A stretch of 64,000 nt of DNA from Saccopteryx bilineata (lineage: Eukaryota > Chordata > Mammalia > Chiroptera > Emballonuridae), in the NCBI RefSeq assembly GCF_036850765.1, contig NC_089494.1, positions 54,949,809 to 55,013,808 on the forward strand, read 5' to 3'. The notes beneath the pieces are model-generated. The model saw only the letters and a list, made by a program, of their open reading frames with translations, did not search any database and was not told where the DNA came from. Every line of letters starts with the position of its first letter. Position 1 is the stretch's first letter. The translations under genes and the position numbers were made by a program. Shown here piece by piece: positions 44,766 to 55,366 of this stretch.

Positions 44766-45854
44766 GGAAAAATTGTGGTTAATGTAATTGTTGTTGCTTT
44801 CACCCTGGGCGAGTTAGGAATATACAAGTCAGGCATGTTAATAATTCTGGAAAGAGGGAAATAAGATATTTTATAAGGCCCTAATATCTTGCTTTTCTTC
44901 ACATTTTCTAGTTTTTTTCTTCTTCATATTTTGAAAATATGAAGAGCCTGGATAATGAAAGAAATGAAAGAGAATATTCTAACCTACAGGTTTGGCATTG
45001 CTATATTGTATACACAAAAGATATGACGATAGCAAATGAATTTTTCACTTGCCGGGTTGTGGTTTCTTTTTGTCTACCCAATTATGGAGGCTCCCAAGTG
45101 ACTTTGGTGGAAGCAGCCCTTTATGTTAGGAAACTTGTCTCCAGCTAGCATCATGGTAATTGATTAGCTTCCGAAGTAGCTAATCCACAATGATAGGGCT
45201 GGTTTTTACAGGTTAGGGTTTCTAAGACAGATCCGCTAGGCCTTAATAAATATAAAATATGAATTCCTGAAGATGTAAAATCTCCATACATTGGAAATTT
45301 AATAATTTTCATATACATCTTAAATTTTCTACCACATGGAATAACAATTCTAGAAATAGTAGTAATCAGACGTCATTGAATAATGGTTTACTTTTCTAAA
45401 GATATTTCTCATCCTGTTTGGTGCCGCCAAAACTTTATCCGTGGGAAATCTGTGTAGATTGGGAAAAGTATTTCCCCAGGTTTTTTCTGCCTAAACCAAA
45501 GAGAAAAAAATGTGGTCCAACTCATTTATCACAACAGTTGTCTGTAGTATGAAGGTTTCCTTGGCAATATTCCTGGCTACTTTGTACTTGCCTGCTAGTA
45601 ACTCAAAGACCGTAAAAGTGATAAAGTAGACAAACACATTTCAAAAACTTTAGTGAAAATACAGGTACATTTCTTAAAGAAGAACTTTACGATAATACAT
45701 GGCATATAGTAGGCAAAAGAGTTCTTTCTTTATTCTCTTTTTAAAAAAATATTTTCTAGGGGTTGGAGATTTGTAGAAGGCAATGAATATCTCTAAGGGA
45801 AAAAAAAACCAAGTAGGCATCAGAAAAAGGTCAGTAGGATTGTATTAGGAGCTT
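44766..45854. other. unassigned sequence
   Basis: About 1.1 kb with no recognised repeat or gene. Confidence 0.45.
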
Positions 45855-47449
45855 TCTTTTAAAAACATTTTTATTGAATTTATTGGAGTGATAATGATTA
45901 ATACAATTATATAAGTATCAGGTGTTCAATTCCATAGTACATCATCTGTACATCTGTACTGTGTGTTCACTGCCCTAAGTCGAGCCTCCTTCTATTGCCA
46001 TTTAACCACGCTATATCTTCTTCTGCCTTCCCTTTCCCTCTGGTAATCACCATACCCTTGTCTGTGTCTATGAGGGTTTTTGTTTTTTGTTTTTGTTTTT
46101 TTGCTTAACCCCTTCACCATTTTCAGCCAGCTTCCCACCCAACCCCCCTTTGATAGTTGTCAGTCTGTTCTCTGTATCTATGAGACTGTTTCTATTTTGT
46201 TTGTTAGTTTATGTTGTTCACTAGATTCCACATATAAGTGAAATCATATGGTACTTGTCTTTCTCTGGATGGTTTCTTTCGCTTAGCACAACACTCTCCA
46301 GGTCATCCATGTTGTCACAAAGATAAGATTTCCTTCTTTTTTATGGCTGAGTAGTATTTCATTGTGTAAATGTACCAAAACTTTTTTATCCACTCATCCA
46401 CTGATGGGCACTTGTGCTGCTTCCAAATCTTGGCTATTGTAAATAACACTGCAATGAACCTAGGGGTGCGTATATTCTTTTGAATTAGTTTTTCAGATTT
46501 CTTCAGATATATTCCCAGAAGTGGAATCACTAGGTCATAAAGCAGTTCCATTTTTAATTTTTTTGAGGAAACTCCATATTATTCCACAGTGGTTGCACCA
46601 ATCTTTGTTCCCACCAACAGTGCACAAGGGTACCTTTTTCTCCCCATCCTTGTCAACACTTGTTTGTTAATTTGTTAATGGTAGCCATTCTGGCAGCTGT
46701 GAGATGATATCTCATTGTGATTTTTGCATTTCTCCGATGATTAGTGATGTTGACCATCTTTTCATATATCTTTTGGGAATCTGAATAATGTCCTCTTTGG
46801 AGAAGTGTCTATGAAAGTCCTTTACCCATTTTTTAATTGGATTATTTGTTTTTTTGGTGTTGAGTTGTGTAAGTTCTTTATACATTTTGGATATTAATCC
46901 CTTATCAGAGATATCACTGGCAAATATATCCTCCCATTCAGTGGGTTATCTTTTCATTTTATTGTTGGTTTCCTTTGCTGTGTAAAAACTTTTCAGTTTG
47001 ATGTAGTCCCATTTGTTTATTTTTTCTTTTGTTTCCCTTACACAGGGTGATACATCTGAAAAAAGTAATGCTTTGAAAAATAACTGAGATTTTATTTTAT
47101 TTTTTCTTCTAGGATATTTATGGTTGAATCTAACATTAAGTCTTTAATCCATTTCGAGTTTATTCTTGTGTATGGTGTAAGAAGTTGGTTTAGTTTTATT
47201 TTTTCCTTGTATCTGTCCAATTTTTCCAACACTATTTATTGAATAGACTATCTTGGCCCCATTGTATGTTATTCCTTCTTTTGTCAAATATTAATTGACC
47301 ATGAAGGTGTAGATTTATTTCTGGGCTCTGTATTCTGTTTCATTGATCTTTATGCCTGTTTTATGCCAGTACTATGCTGATTTGCTTACTATGGCCTTGT
47401 AGTATAGTTTGGTATAAGTGTGATCCCTTCCACTTCATTCTTCTTTCTC

Positions 47450-47627
47450 AAGATTTCTGCCTGACCTGTGGTGGCGCAGTGGATAAAGCATCGACCTGGA
47501 AATGCTGAGGTCGCCGGTTCAAAACCCTGGGCTTGCCTGGCCAAGGCACATATGGGAGTTGATGCTTCCAGCTCCTCCCCACCTTCTCTCTCTGTCTCTC
47601 TCTCTCTCCTCTCTAAAATGAATAAAT

Positions 47628-47658
<31 letters not shown>

Positions 47659-47665
47659 GATTTCT
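47450..47665 (+). mobile_element. SINE-C, full length
   Basis: TSD AAGATTTCT lies at 47450-47458 and 47657-47665. Head GCCTGACCTGTGGTGGCGCAG, A box TGGCGCAGTGGATAAAGC, B box GGTTCAAAACC, body CACATATGGGAGTTGATGC, CT tract, AATGAATAAATAAA and poly(A). A good reference copy of the family. Confidence 0.96.
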
Positions 47666-47863
47666 ATGGCTATTTGGAGTCTTTTTTTTTGTTATGCATA
47701 AATTTTTTAAATATTTGTTCTAGTTCTGTGAAATATGCCATTGGTATCTTGATAGGAATTGCATTGAATATATGGATTGCTTTGGGTAATGTAGACATTT
47801 TAGTGATGTTAATTCTTTCTACATATAAACATGGTATACGCTTCCACTTATTTGTATCTTTTT

Positions 47864-48286
47864 AAATTTCTTTCTCCAGGCCCTGGCCGGTTGGCTCAGC
47901 GGTGGAGCGTCGGCCTGGCGTGCGGAGGACCCGGGTTCGATTCCCAGCCAGGGCACACAGGAGAGGCGCCCATTTGCTTCTCCACCCCTCCACCGCGCCT
48001 TCCTCTCTGTCTCTCTCTTCCCCTCCCTCATCCAGGGCTCCATTGGAGCGGGGATGGCCCGGGCGCTGGGGATGGCTCTGTGGCCTCTGCCTCAGGTGCT
48101 AGAGTGGCTCTGGTCGCGACATGGTGACGCCCAGGATGGGCAGAGCATCGCCCCCTGGTGGGCGTGCCGGGTGGATCCCGGTGGGGCGCATGCGGGAGTC
48201 TGTCTGACTGTCTCTCCCTGTTTCCAGCTTCGGAGAAGTGAAAAAAAAAAAAAAAAAAAAAAAAGGAAATAAATTTCTTTCTCCAG
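47864..48286 (+). mobile_element. SINE-A, young full-length copy
   Basis: Perfect 16-bp TSD AAATTTCTTTCTCCAG lies at 47864-47879 and 48271-48286. Head GCCCTGGCCGGTTGGCTCAG, intact B box, one copy of the internal GGGCAGAGCATCGCCCCCTG module, and a poly(A) tail ending AGGAAAT. The minor CGGAGAAG variant at the 3' end differs from other copies. Confidence 0.97.
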
Positions 48287-48416
48287 AGTCTTATAATTTC
48301 CCAAATACAGGTTTTTTAATCCTTGGTCAAATTTATCCCTAGGTATTTTTTTAATTCAATTGTAAATGGGATTACTTTCTTAGTATCTCTTTCTGATAGT
48401 TCATTATATAAAAATG

Positions 48417-49028
48417 CAAGCCTTGGCTAGTGGCTTAGTGGGTAGAGTGTTGGCCCAGTGTATGGACATCTCAGGTTCAATTCCCAGACAGGGCACACAG
48501 GAGAAGTGATCATCTGCTTCCCCCCTCCCTCTTACTCCCTCTATTTATTTTATTTTATTTTTTTAGTAAGAGAGACAGACAGACAGACAGAGGGACAGAC
48601 AGGGACAGACAGAAAGGGAGAGAGGTGAGAAGCATCAGTTCTTCATTGTGGCACCTTAGTTGTTCACTGATTGCTTTCTCATATGTGCCTTGAGAGGGGT
48701 GGGCGGGCTCCAGGAGAGTGAGTGACTCCTTGCTCAAGCCAGTGACTCCTTAGACTCAAATCATCAACCATGGGGTCATGTCTATGATCCTATGCTCAAG
48801 CCAGTGATCCTGCACTTAAGCTGGTGAGCCCGTGCTAATCTGGTGCTCAAGCTAGTGCTCAAACGGGATGAGCCCATGCTCAGGCCGGCGACATTGGGGT
48901 TTTGAAGCCAGGTCTTCAGCATCCCAGGCCAACACTCTATCCACTGCACCAAAACCGCCAGGTCAGGCTCCTTCTCCCCCTTCTTTCCCTCTGCAGCCAG
49001 TGGCTTTATTGGTTTGGGTGTGGTACTA
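48417..49028 (+). mobile_element. SINE-A, old, split by SINE-B
   Basis: The head (GCCTTGGCTAGTGGCTTAG...GGTTCAATTCCC, AGGAGAAGTGATCATCTGC) ends at about 48535. The body resumes at about 48968 (CTTCTTTCCCTCTGCAGCCAGTGG) and runs to the hAT at 49029. It is the oldest layer above the L1 in this pile. Confidence 0.75.
48538..48967 (-). mobile_element. SINE-B, antisense, expanded
   Basis: (ATTTT)n tail, GACAGACAGACAGACAGAGGG, GAGAAGCATCAGTTCTTC, GTTGTTCACTGATTGCTTTC, several CAAGCCAGTGA/GTGCTCAAGC modules and a head ending TCCACTGCACC...GCCAGGTCAGG. It lies in the CT tract of the older SINE-A. Confidence 0.88.
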
Positions 49029-49812
49029 CAGTGGTCCCCAACCTTTTTTGGGCCATGGACCGGTTTAATGTCAGAAAATATTTTCACGAACTGGCCTTTA
49101 GGGTGGGATGGATAAATGTATCACGTGACCGAGACAAGCATCAAGAGCAGAGGTCCCCAAACTACGGCCAGCGGGCTGCATGCGGCCCCCTGAGGCCATT
49201 TATCCGGCCCCCGCTGCACTTCCGGAAGGGGCACCTCTTTCACTGGTGGTCAGTGAGAGGAGTACAGGATGCATCTGCAGCATCTGCATCCTGTGCTCCT
49301 GGAGTACAATATGTGGCCGTGCCGCAAAGCGCGGCATCACTCACGTAGAGTACTACTTTCGGTGACGCGGGACGCACGTGTCACGGCTTCGGAAGCACGT
49401 CATATCACTTGTTACGGCTAGCAGTGACAAATATGGAACCGGACATTGACCATCTCATTAGCCAAAAGCAGGCCCATAGTTCCCATTGAGATACTGGTCA
49501 GTTTGTTGATTTAAATTTACTTGTTCTTTATTTTAAATATTGTATTTGTTCCTTTTTTTTTTTTTTTTTACTTTAAAATAAGATATGTGCAGTGTGCAAA
49601 GGGATTTGTTCATAGTTTTTTTTTATAGTCCGGCCCTCCAATGGTCTGAGGGACAGTAAACTGGCCCCTGTGTAAAAAGTTTGGGGACCCCTGCTCTTGA
49701 TGCTTGTCTCGGTCACATGATACATTTATCTGTCCCACCCTAAAGGCCGGTCTGTGAAAATATTTTCTGACATTAAACCGGTCCACAGCCCAAAAAAGGT
49801 TGGGAACCACTG
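49029..49812. mobile_element. composite palindromic hAT transposon, 784 bp
   Basis: Outer arms of about 119 bp (49029-49147 and 49694-49812) are near-perfect inverted copies, starting CAGTGGTCCCCAACC and ending GGTTGGGAACCACTG. Between them is a 546-bp element (49148-49693) of the CAGGGGTCCCC family, the longest copy in the window. The bases beside the inner element are ATCAAGAG and CTCTTGAT, which are inverted rather than direct copies, so the inner unit has no 8-bp hAT target duplication. The bases outside the outer arms (TGGTACTA and ATCTACAG) also fail to match. Confidence 0.9.
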
Positions 49813-50029
49813 ATCTACAGTGTTTAGTTGATCACATGGCTAATCAAGATACTATGAAAAGTGTAGATCTCTTCAGTCTAAGACAATCAGATATATATGT
49901 TCAATGCCTAGAATATAACTGATATATGAAAGAGATATTCAGCAACCATTCCCCCTTAATTCAAGAAAGACAACTATAATCTGTAATGTGACCTGTAGAT
50001 GCTAGCAGTTTCAGAAAATTATGATCTAC
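49813..50029. other. unassigned sequence
   Basis: No recognised feature. Confidence 0.4.
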
Positions 50030-50395
50030 AGGAGATTTGAAAGAACTGAATGAAACCGGTTAACCTTAGGCATCAGACCAGTGAAAAACCTTAACAGCTG
50101 TCTTCCAATATTGAAAGGTCTGTCAAGTGCTGTTACAAGCACTCTGTGTCATTCCAGAAAGCAGAGCAGGAATTAGTGGGTGAATGCAAAAAGAAGGCAG
50201 ATTGTTGGCTCACAGAAACAACTTTATAATAACACCTCAATCTGTACAACAACAGATCTTTTTTCTCTTGGTGAGAAAATAAAATCTCTATTGGAGGTTT
50301 AAGCCAAGGCAGGCCGCAATCTCTTAGGAAATCTATACATTTGAGCTGATCTCTAAGGTCCTTGCCAATCCTTGGGTTCTATGATTTTATTAGAA
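50030..50395 (+). mobile_element. CR1/L3-like LINE tail, possible
   Basis: AGAAAGCAGAGCAGGAATTAGTGGGTGAATGC and the ending GATCTCTAAGGTCCTTGCCAATCCTTGGGTTCTATGATTT follow the pattern of ancient CR1/L3-type 3' ends (GACCTCTAAGGTCCCTTCCAA...TTCTATGATTCT). Strongly diverged. Confidence 0.45.
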
Positions 50396-52096
50396 ATTTG
50401 TCTTTATTTTCAAGACTATTATATGTCCAAATGTTTATTTTTACTTCTCTTATTACATAGATTTCAATAGAAACTTTACAGTAGAACGGATATTATTTTT
50501 CTGCCCCCAGGACATTTTAAAGCTACTCAACCCTTAAAAACTGCTGATTTACCATCTTAGAGTTTTCTTTACTCTGAAGAAGTAATTTATTGCACACAAT
50601 TATGATATATAATATCTCTGGCTTATCAAGCATAAAAAAGCCATGTTTCTGCACTATTATGGTTGAGTTTTCTACCTTACAAAGCCTTAACATTCATAGT
50701 TAAGGTTACTATGGTAACCATAATTCAATTCTTTGAGACTATAAATTACTTTTTATACCTATATGTTAACTTTGATTCTTTATGTCCATATGCTATCTAC
50801 TTAAAATGACAAACTATAGTCTCTCCACAAAGATAATACATAGGTTAAGAGTCTTTCCTCTAATGATTATAAAAAGAACTGTTTGAAGTAGACAGTCATT
50901 ACAAACAAGAATAGAAAAATTAGTATGTGTGTAATAAGGGAAGGAATAACAGAGGGTCATGGTAGATTATAGCATGGATTGTAGTGAAAAATAAAGTAAC
51001 CATAAATCAACAAAATTATATTGTAGATGCAATGCATAAACTGTGCTACTCTTCAGTTGAGTAGGGATAAAAAATACATAAACTGTACATAACCACTTCC
51101 TGTTTCTATGCGCAGAGTAACATCAAAAACTAATTATGGCTTTTTTTTTTTACTGATATCAAACAACTGATCAGAATTTTTCACAACACAATATTATAGA
51201 CAATGACTATTGATATCAATTCTCATTTTGTATAGAAATACTTTAATTATGAATGTAGTAGACAATCGTTTTCATAAATTTTGCACAGATCAGTTTCCAT
51301 TGTTCCTATGGGTAGATCGGGGAGGTTGAATGGAGGATTTCCTAAAAGACCAATGATTTTGACATTAGTGATACCATAGGGAAAGATGACCGTGTTTTAT
51401 TAAAAATATGAGGATTTAGACTCAAAAGGATTCCTAGGTAAAGAACTTAACTTCCCTGAGTCCAAATTTCTTTGTGTAAAATGTACATAAGAATATCCAC
51501 AATTACTGCTGATCAAAGGAAAGCACTTAGGACATTTTATAACACACTCTCTATTAGCATAAGAGGTGAGGGGAGTCAAGTCCACTCCCTAGGTCAGCCA
51601 AATCAACTGAATCAATACAGGTGATTGATGGGGTCTGGACTCTTGAGGCCAGAGTATCTTTATATTCATATATTCAAATGAATTAGAAGTTTATGCTAAA
51701 CTTTGTAATATACTCTGCACAACCCTAAAGAACTGGAATTAAGCTCAGTTAGTAACTAACTTTATTATTATTTGTTTAATTTCCCTAGTTAGATTGAAAT
51801 TTCCCTGAGGGGAGAGATAAAATTTAGTTTGGTTTTGTGTCTGCAAAAGAGCTTTGTATTATAAAAGGTAAAAGAATTTATGGTAAGATAAATTAAAAAG
51901 TTAGTGGTAAGACACAGGAGATAATTTTAATCTAATATAACTTTAAAAACTATAGATAAAAATAGAGAGAATTTCCACAGGTTAGAAAATATTATGACAC
52001 ACAGGCTTAAAATATAGCATGATAAATATAGCTTAAGTTCAGAATAATAAATTACCACTATAGAAGACTATAGGGCACAAGAGAAGAAGAGTGCTT
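50396..52096. other. unassigned sequence
   Basis: About 1.7 kb with no recognised repeat, and only short chance frames. This is one of the longest repeat-poor stretches in the window. Confidence 0.5.
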
Positions 52097-52300
52097 AAAA
52101 CCCAGTTCTGGCCTGATCTGTGCTGGCACAGTGGGTAATGCATCGACCTGGAATGCTGAGGTCGCCGGTTCAAAACCCCAGGCTTGGGACACACATATGG
52201 GAGTTGATGCTTTCTGCTCCTCCCCCTTCTCTCTCTCTCTCTCTCTCTCAAATGAAATAAAAAAACAAAACAAAACAAAACAAAAAAAACCCCCAGTTCT
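52097..52300 (+). mobile_element. SINE-C
   Basis: Head GCCTGATCTGTGCTGGCACAG from 52111, B box GGTTCAAAACCC, CACACATATGGGAGTTGATGC, CT tract and an (AAAAC)n tail. Flanks AAAACCCAGTTCT and AAAACCCCCAGTTCT are a near-perfect duplication. Confidence 0.93.
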
Positions 52301-52689
52301 TCAGATTAACAAGCCAATGCTATTTCTAATATATTATCCTGAATTTCCAAAATTATTAAATATCATATTACATTAGATTGCCTATTGAAATGATATACTC
52401 CCAGCTAGATTATTTAAAAATAAAAACATTTTTTCCTGATATAGTTACCTAGGCCACCCTTAGTATCACACTTATTAATATGTACTTTTGTCTGTAATTA
52501 GCATACTGCATTTAAATATGTATGCTTTTAAATATTAATTAGTAATAGAATACTAATAATCACAGCAATAATAATAATGATAAAATGAATAAAAATATAT
52601 AGGAAGTTATATGTTATCAGATTGGGATAAATAATAATAATAGCACAAGAACAGTAATTTCTAAACTGTCAATCAGATGAAATTCATGT
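52301..52689. other. unassigned AT-rich sequence
   Basis: Includes AATAATAAT runs near 52550-52640. No gene. Confidence 0.45.
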
Positions 52690-52752
52690 GGCATATAGGC
52701 TTATAGATGATTTATAAAAATTTATTGCCTTTAGAGAGAGAGAAAGGGTAGG

Positions 52753-52783
<31 letters not shown>

Positions 52784-52911
52784 GAGAGATCAATTTGTTG
52801 TTCTACTTAATTGTGTCCTCACTGGGGATCGAACCCACAACCTTGGTATATCAGGATGATGCTCTCACCAACTGAGCTACCTGACCAGGGTGAGGCTTAT
52901 AAATGATTTAG
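52690..52911 (-). mobile_element. SINE-V (Ves-like), antisense
   Basis: Flanks AGGCTTATAGATGATTTA and AGGCTTATAAATGATTTA are an 18-bp duplication with one mismatch. Between them: A-rich tail, GA tract, CTTAATTGTGTCCTCACTGG, GATCGAACCCACAACC and a head ending CAACTGAGCTACCTGACCAGGG. Confidence 0.93.
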
Positions 52912-52940
52912 AAGAAGATACTTATGAAAAGAAAAAGATA

Positions 52941-53354
52941 AAAATGTAATGAGAAGGCCCTGGCCGGTTGGCTCAGTGGTAGAGCGTCGGCCTGGCGTGC
53001 AGAAGTCCCGGGTTCGATTCCTGGCCAGGGCACACAGGAGAAGCGCCCATCTGCTTCTCCACCCCTCCCCCTCTCCTTCCTCTCTGTCTCTCTCTTCCTC
53101 TCCCACAGCGAGGCTCCATTGGAGCAAAGATGGCCTGGGCGCTGGGGTGGCTCCTTGGCCTCTGCCCCAGGCGCTAGAGTGGCTCTGGTTGCAACAGAGC
53201 GATGTCCTGGAGGGGCAGAGCATCGCCCCCTGGTGGGCAGAGCATTGCCCCCTGGTGGGCGTGCCGGGTGGATCCCAGGCGGGCGCATGCGGGAGTCTGT
53301 CTGACTGTCTCTCCCCATTTCCAGCTTCAGAAAAAAAAAAATGTAATGAGAAGG
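52941..53354 (+). mobile_element. SINE-A, full length
   Basis: TSD AAAATGTAATGAGAAGG lies at 52941-52957 and 53338-53354. Intact Pol III boxes; the internal module is duplicated (GGGCAGAGCATCGCCCCCTG then GGGCAGAGCATTGCCCCCTG). GC-rich body with spurious open frames on both strands. Confidence 0.97.
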
Positions 53355-53530
53355 AAAATATCTCGCTGAAAAGTCTAACTATTGCCAATGTGAGAAGGAA
53401 ATTTCAATTTCTCCAAAATAGGCCTTCAGAGAAGGAGAACTATAAGGCAACAAAAATATACTAGACAAGGTTAAACAGGCATCAATAATAAACAATGACT
53501 AGAGAAAAACTGATCAAGAAGAGGGCCAAA

Positions 53531-53644
53531 GGCCCTGGCTGGTTGGCTCAGTGTTAGAGCATTGCCTGGTATGCACATGTCCTGGGTTAGATTCTCAGGG
53601 CACACAGGAGAAGCGCCCATCTGCTTATCCCCCTACCCCTATTG

Positions 53645-53686
<42 letters not shown>

Positions 53687-53910
53687 CCCTTCCTGCAGCC
53701 ATGGCTTAATTGGAGTGAGTTGGCCATAGGTGCTGAGGATGGCTCCATGGCCTCCTCCTTGGGTGCTAGGAAGAGCTCAGTTGCTGAGCAATGGAGCAAT
53801 GTCCCAGATAGGTAGAGCATCACTCACTAGTGGGCTTGCCAGTTGGATCCTGGTCGGGGTGCATGTGGGAGTCTGTCTCTCTGTCTCCCCTCCTCTCATT
53901 GAATAAAAAA
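53531..53910 (+). mobile_element. SINE-A feeding into a GAA array
   Basis: Head GGCCCTGGCTGGTTGGCTCAG, shortened B-box region GGGTTAGATTCTC, an expanded (CT)n tract at 53645-53681, the body CAGCCATGGCTTAATTGG and the end TCTCATTGAATAAAAAAAG. The A-rich tail passes into the GAA repeat at 53911, its probable origin. Confidence 0.93.
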
Positions 53911-54220
53911 AGAAGAAAAAGAAGAAAGAGGAAGAGAAGGAAGAAGAGGTGGAGAAGGAGGAGGAGGAAAAGAAGAAGAAGAAGAAGAAGAAGAAGAAGA
54001 AGAAGAAGAAGAAGAAGAAGAAGAAGAAGAAGAAGAAGAAGAAGGAGAAGAAAAAGAAGAGGAAGGAGAAGAAGAAGAAGAAGAAGAAGAAGAAGAAGAA
54101 GAAGAAGAAGAAGAAGAAGAAGAAGAAGAAGAGAAAGAAGAAGAAGAAGAGAAGAAGGTGGAGGAGGAGGGGGAGGAAGAGGAAGAGGAGAAGAGGAGAA
54201 GAAGGAGAAGGAGGAGAAGG
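53911..54220 (+). repeat. GAA/GGA purine-only microsatellite, left half
   Basis: About 310 bp of almost pure purine on the plus strand, mostly GAA with GGA and GAG variants. Long GAA.TTC tracts can form triplex (H-DNA). All arginine-, lysine- or glutamate-rich frames here are repeat artefacts. It continues after the solo LTR at 54991. Confidence 0.98.
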
Positions 54221-54995
54221 TGTTGTAATATAAGGTTATAGTAATTAAATATATAGAAATATAAAACTATGGAAGATATATAAAAGTAATTAAAATGATA
54301 TTAAAAATAATTATTAAAATTAAAGTTATGCCATTTGGATAGGAATTAATATAGTGGCTTGATGCCATAACTGTAATGTGATAAACAGACTCTGACTTTC
54401 AAGCAGGGCCCAGTTAGTATGTGTGTGAAGTTATACCTAGATAAGAGGTGGTTTGGTGTTATTTACATTAACTTTGTAAGAACATCTTAAAAAGTGGTTT
54501 GATGTAAACATTTCAGTAGATTGACATAGAGGGGATTCCCTGTGAGGAACTCCCAAAAAGGTGGTTTGAGGTGATAATCCTGTAGATTGACACCTGTTAG
54601 AAGGCGTTGGCCAGGAAAGGTACTAAAGCTGAGGAGCCCCCTGCTGCAGTCGTTGCCCAGACTCCAACGTTGATGTGGACTGTCTCCACGCCGCTCTGAG
54701 CTCTGACCAAAGCCAGCTGAGAGGAGCACGCTGACGGGGCCCCCTTAAGCTGTACCCAGGCACGCCAAAAGGATTTGTGAGTAATAAATAACCTGTGTGA
54801 TTATTGCAACTAATTTGTGTGTCAGTCGTGTCTTTCCTCTGGTGGCACGTAACAGTAGCATCCTCATAGCTGCCTCAAGAGTAGTCTTGAAGAGGCTGCT
54901 AGCCCTGCTGATAAGCAGAAGTGTCCCACTGCATGGGGAAGTCGAATCAGGGACACCTGATCTACGTAGGGCTTGGGCTCTACTGGGACAGAAGA
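54216..54995 (+). mobile_element. solo LTR of the 6860-9120 retrovirus family, 770 bp
   Basis: 54221-54990 begins TGTTGTAATATAAGG and ends CTACTGGGACA. It matches the 3' LTR at 8348-9120 along its whole length, with small indels. Flanks GAAGG (54216-54220) and GAAGA (54991-54995) may be a 5-bp duplication but are also simply repeat units. The LTR splits a GAA array, so the array predates it. No internal region is present, consistent with LTR-LTR recombination. Confidence 0.93.
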
Positions 54996-55366
54996 GGGAG
55001 AAGGAAAAGGAGATGAAGAAGAAGAAGAAGAAGACGAAGGAGGAGGAGGAGGAGGAGGAGAAAAGAAGGAGAAGGAGAAGGAGAAGAAGAAAAGAAGAAG
55101 AAGAAGAAGAAGAAGAAGAAGAAGAAGAAGAAGAAGAGAAGAAGAAGAAGAGAAGAAGAAGAAGAAGAAGAAGAAGAAGAAGAAGAAGAAGGAGAAAAGA
55201 AGAAGAAGAAGAAGAAGAAGAAGAAGAAGAAGAAGAAGAAGAAGAAGAAGAAGAAGAAGAAGAAGGAGAAAAGAAGAAGAAGAAGAAGAAGAAGAAGAAG
55301 AAGAAGAAGAAGAAGAAGAAGAAGAAGAAGAAGAAGAAAAGAAGGAGGAGGAGGAGGAGGAGGAGA
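54991..55366 (+). repeat. GAA/GGA purine-only microsatellite, right half
   Basis: About 375 bp of GAA with GGA, AGAAAAG and CGA interruptions, ending in (GGA)n. Same composition as 53911-54220, so the two probably were one array of nearly 690 bp. Confidence 0.98.

Larger units (their letters stand above)
45855..48416 (-). mobile_element. second L1 3' half, antisense, host of two SINEs
   Basis: It starts with the 3' UTR (ATTTTTATTGAATTTATTGGAGTGATAATG) and runs back through ORF2 (e.g. CATATAAGTGAAATCATATGG, TTCCACTTATTTGTATCTTT) to about 48416. It is older than the SINE-C at 47459 and the SINE-A at 47880, both inserted in it. Minus-strand ORF2 fragments (e.g. 46551-46315) are short and broken. 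Confidence 0.93.

Noticed and set aside
49021..49820. An 8-bp target duplication for the composite hAT, using CTACAGTG found on both sides
   Set aside because: Accepting it would shift the left end 5 bp into the terminal CAGTGG repeat and break the TIR symmetry, so I do not claim it.
52897..53388. Open frames of 130-170 aa in SINE-A copies (also at 1508-1920, 24167-24631, 57098-57544, 57781-58446)
   Set aside because: The same peptides recur wherever SINE-A occurs, on both strands, because its GC-rich body lacks stops. They are not genes.
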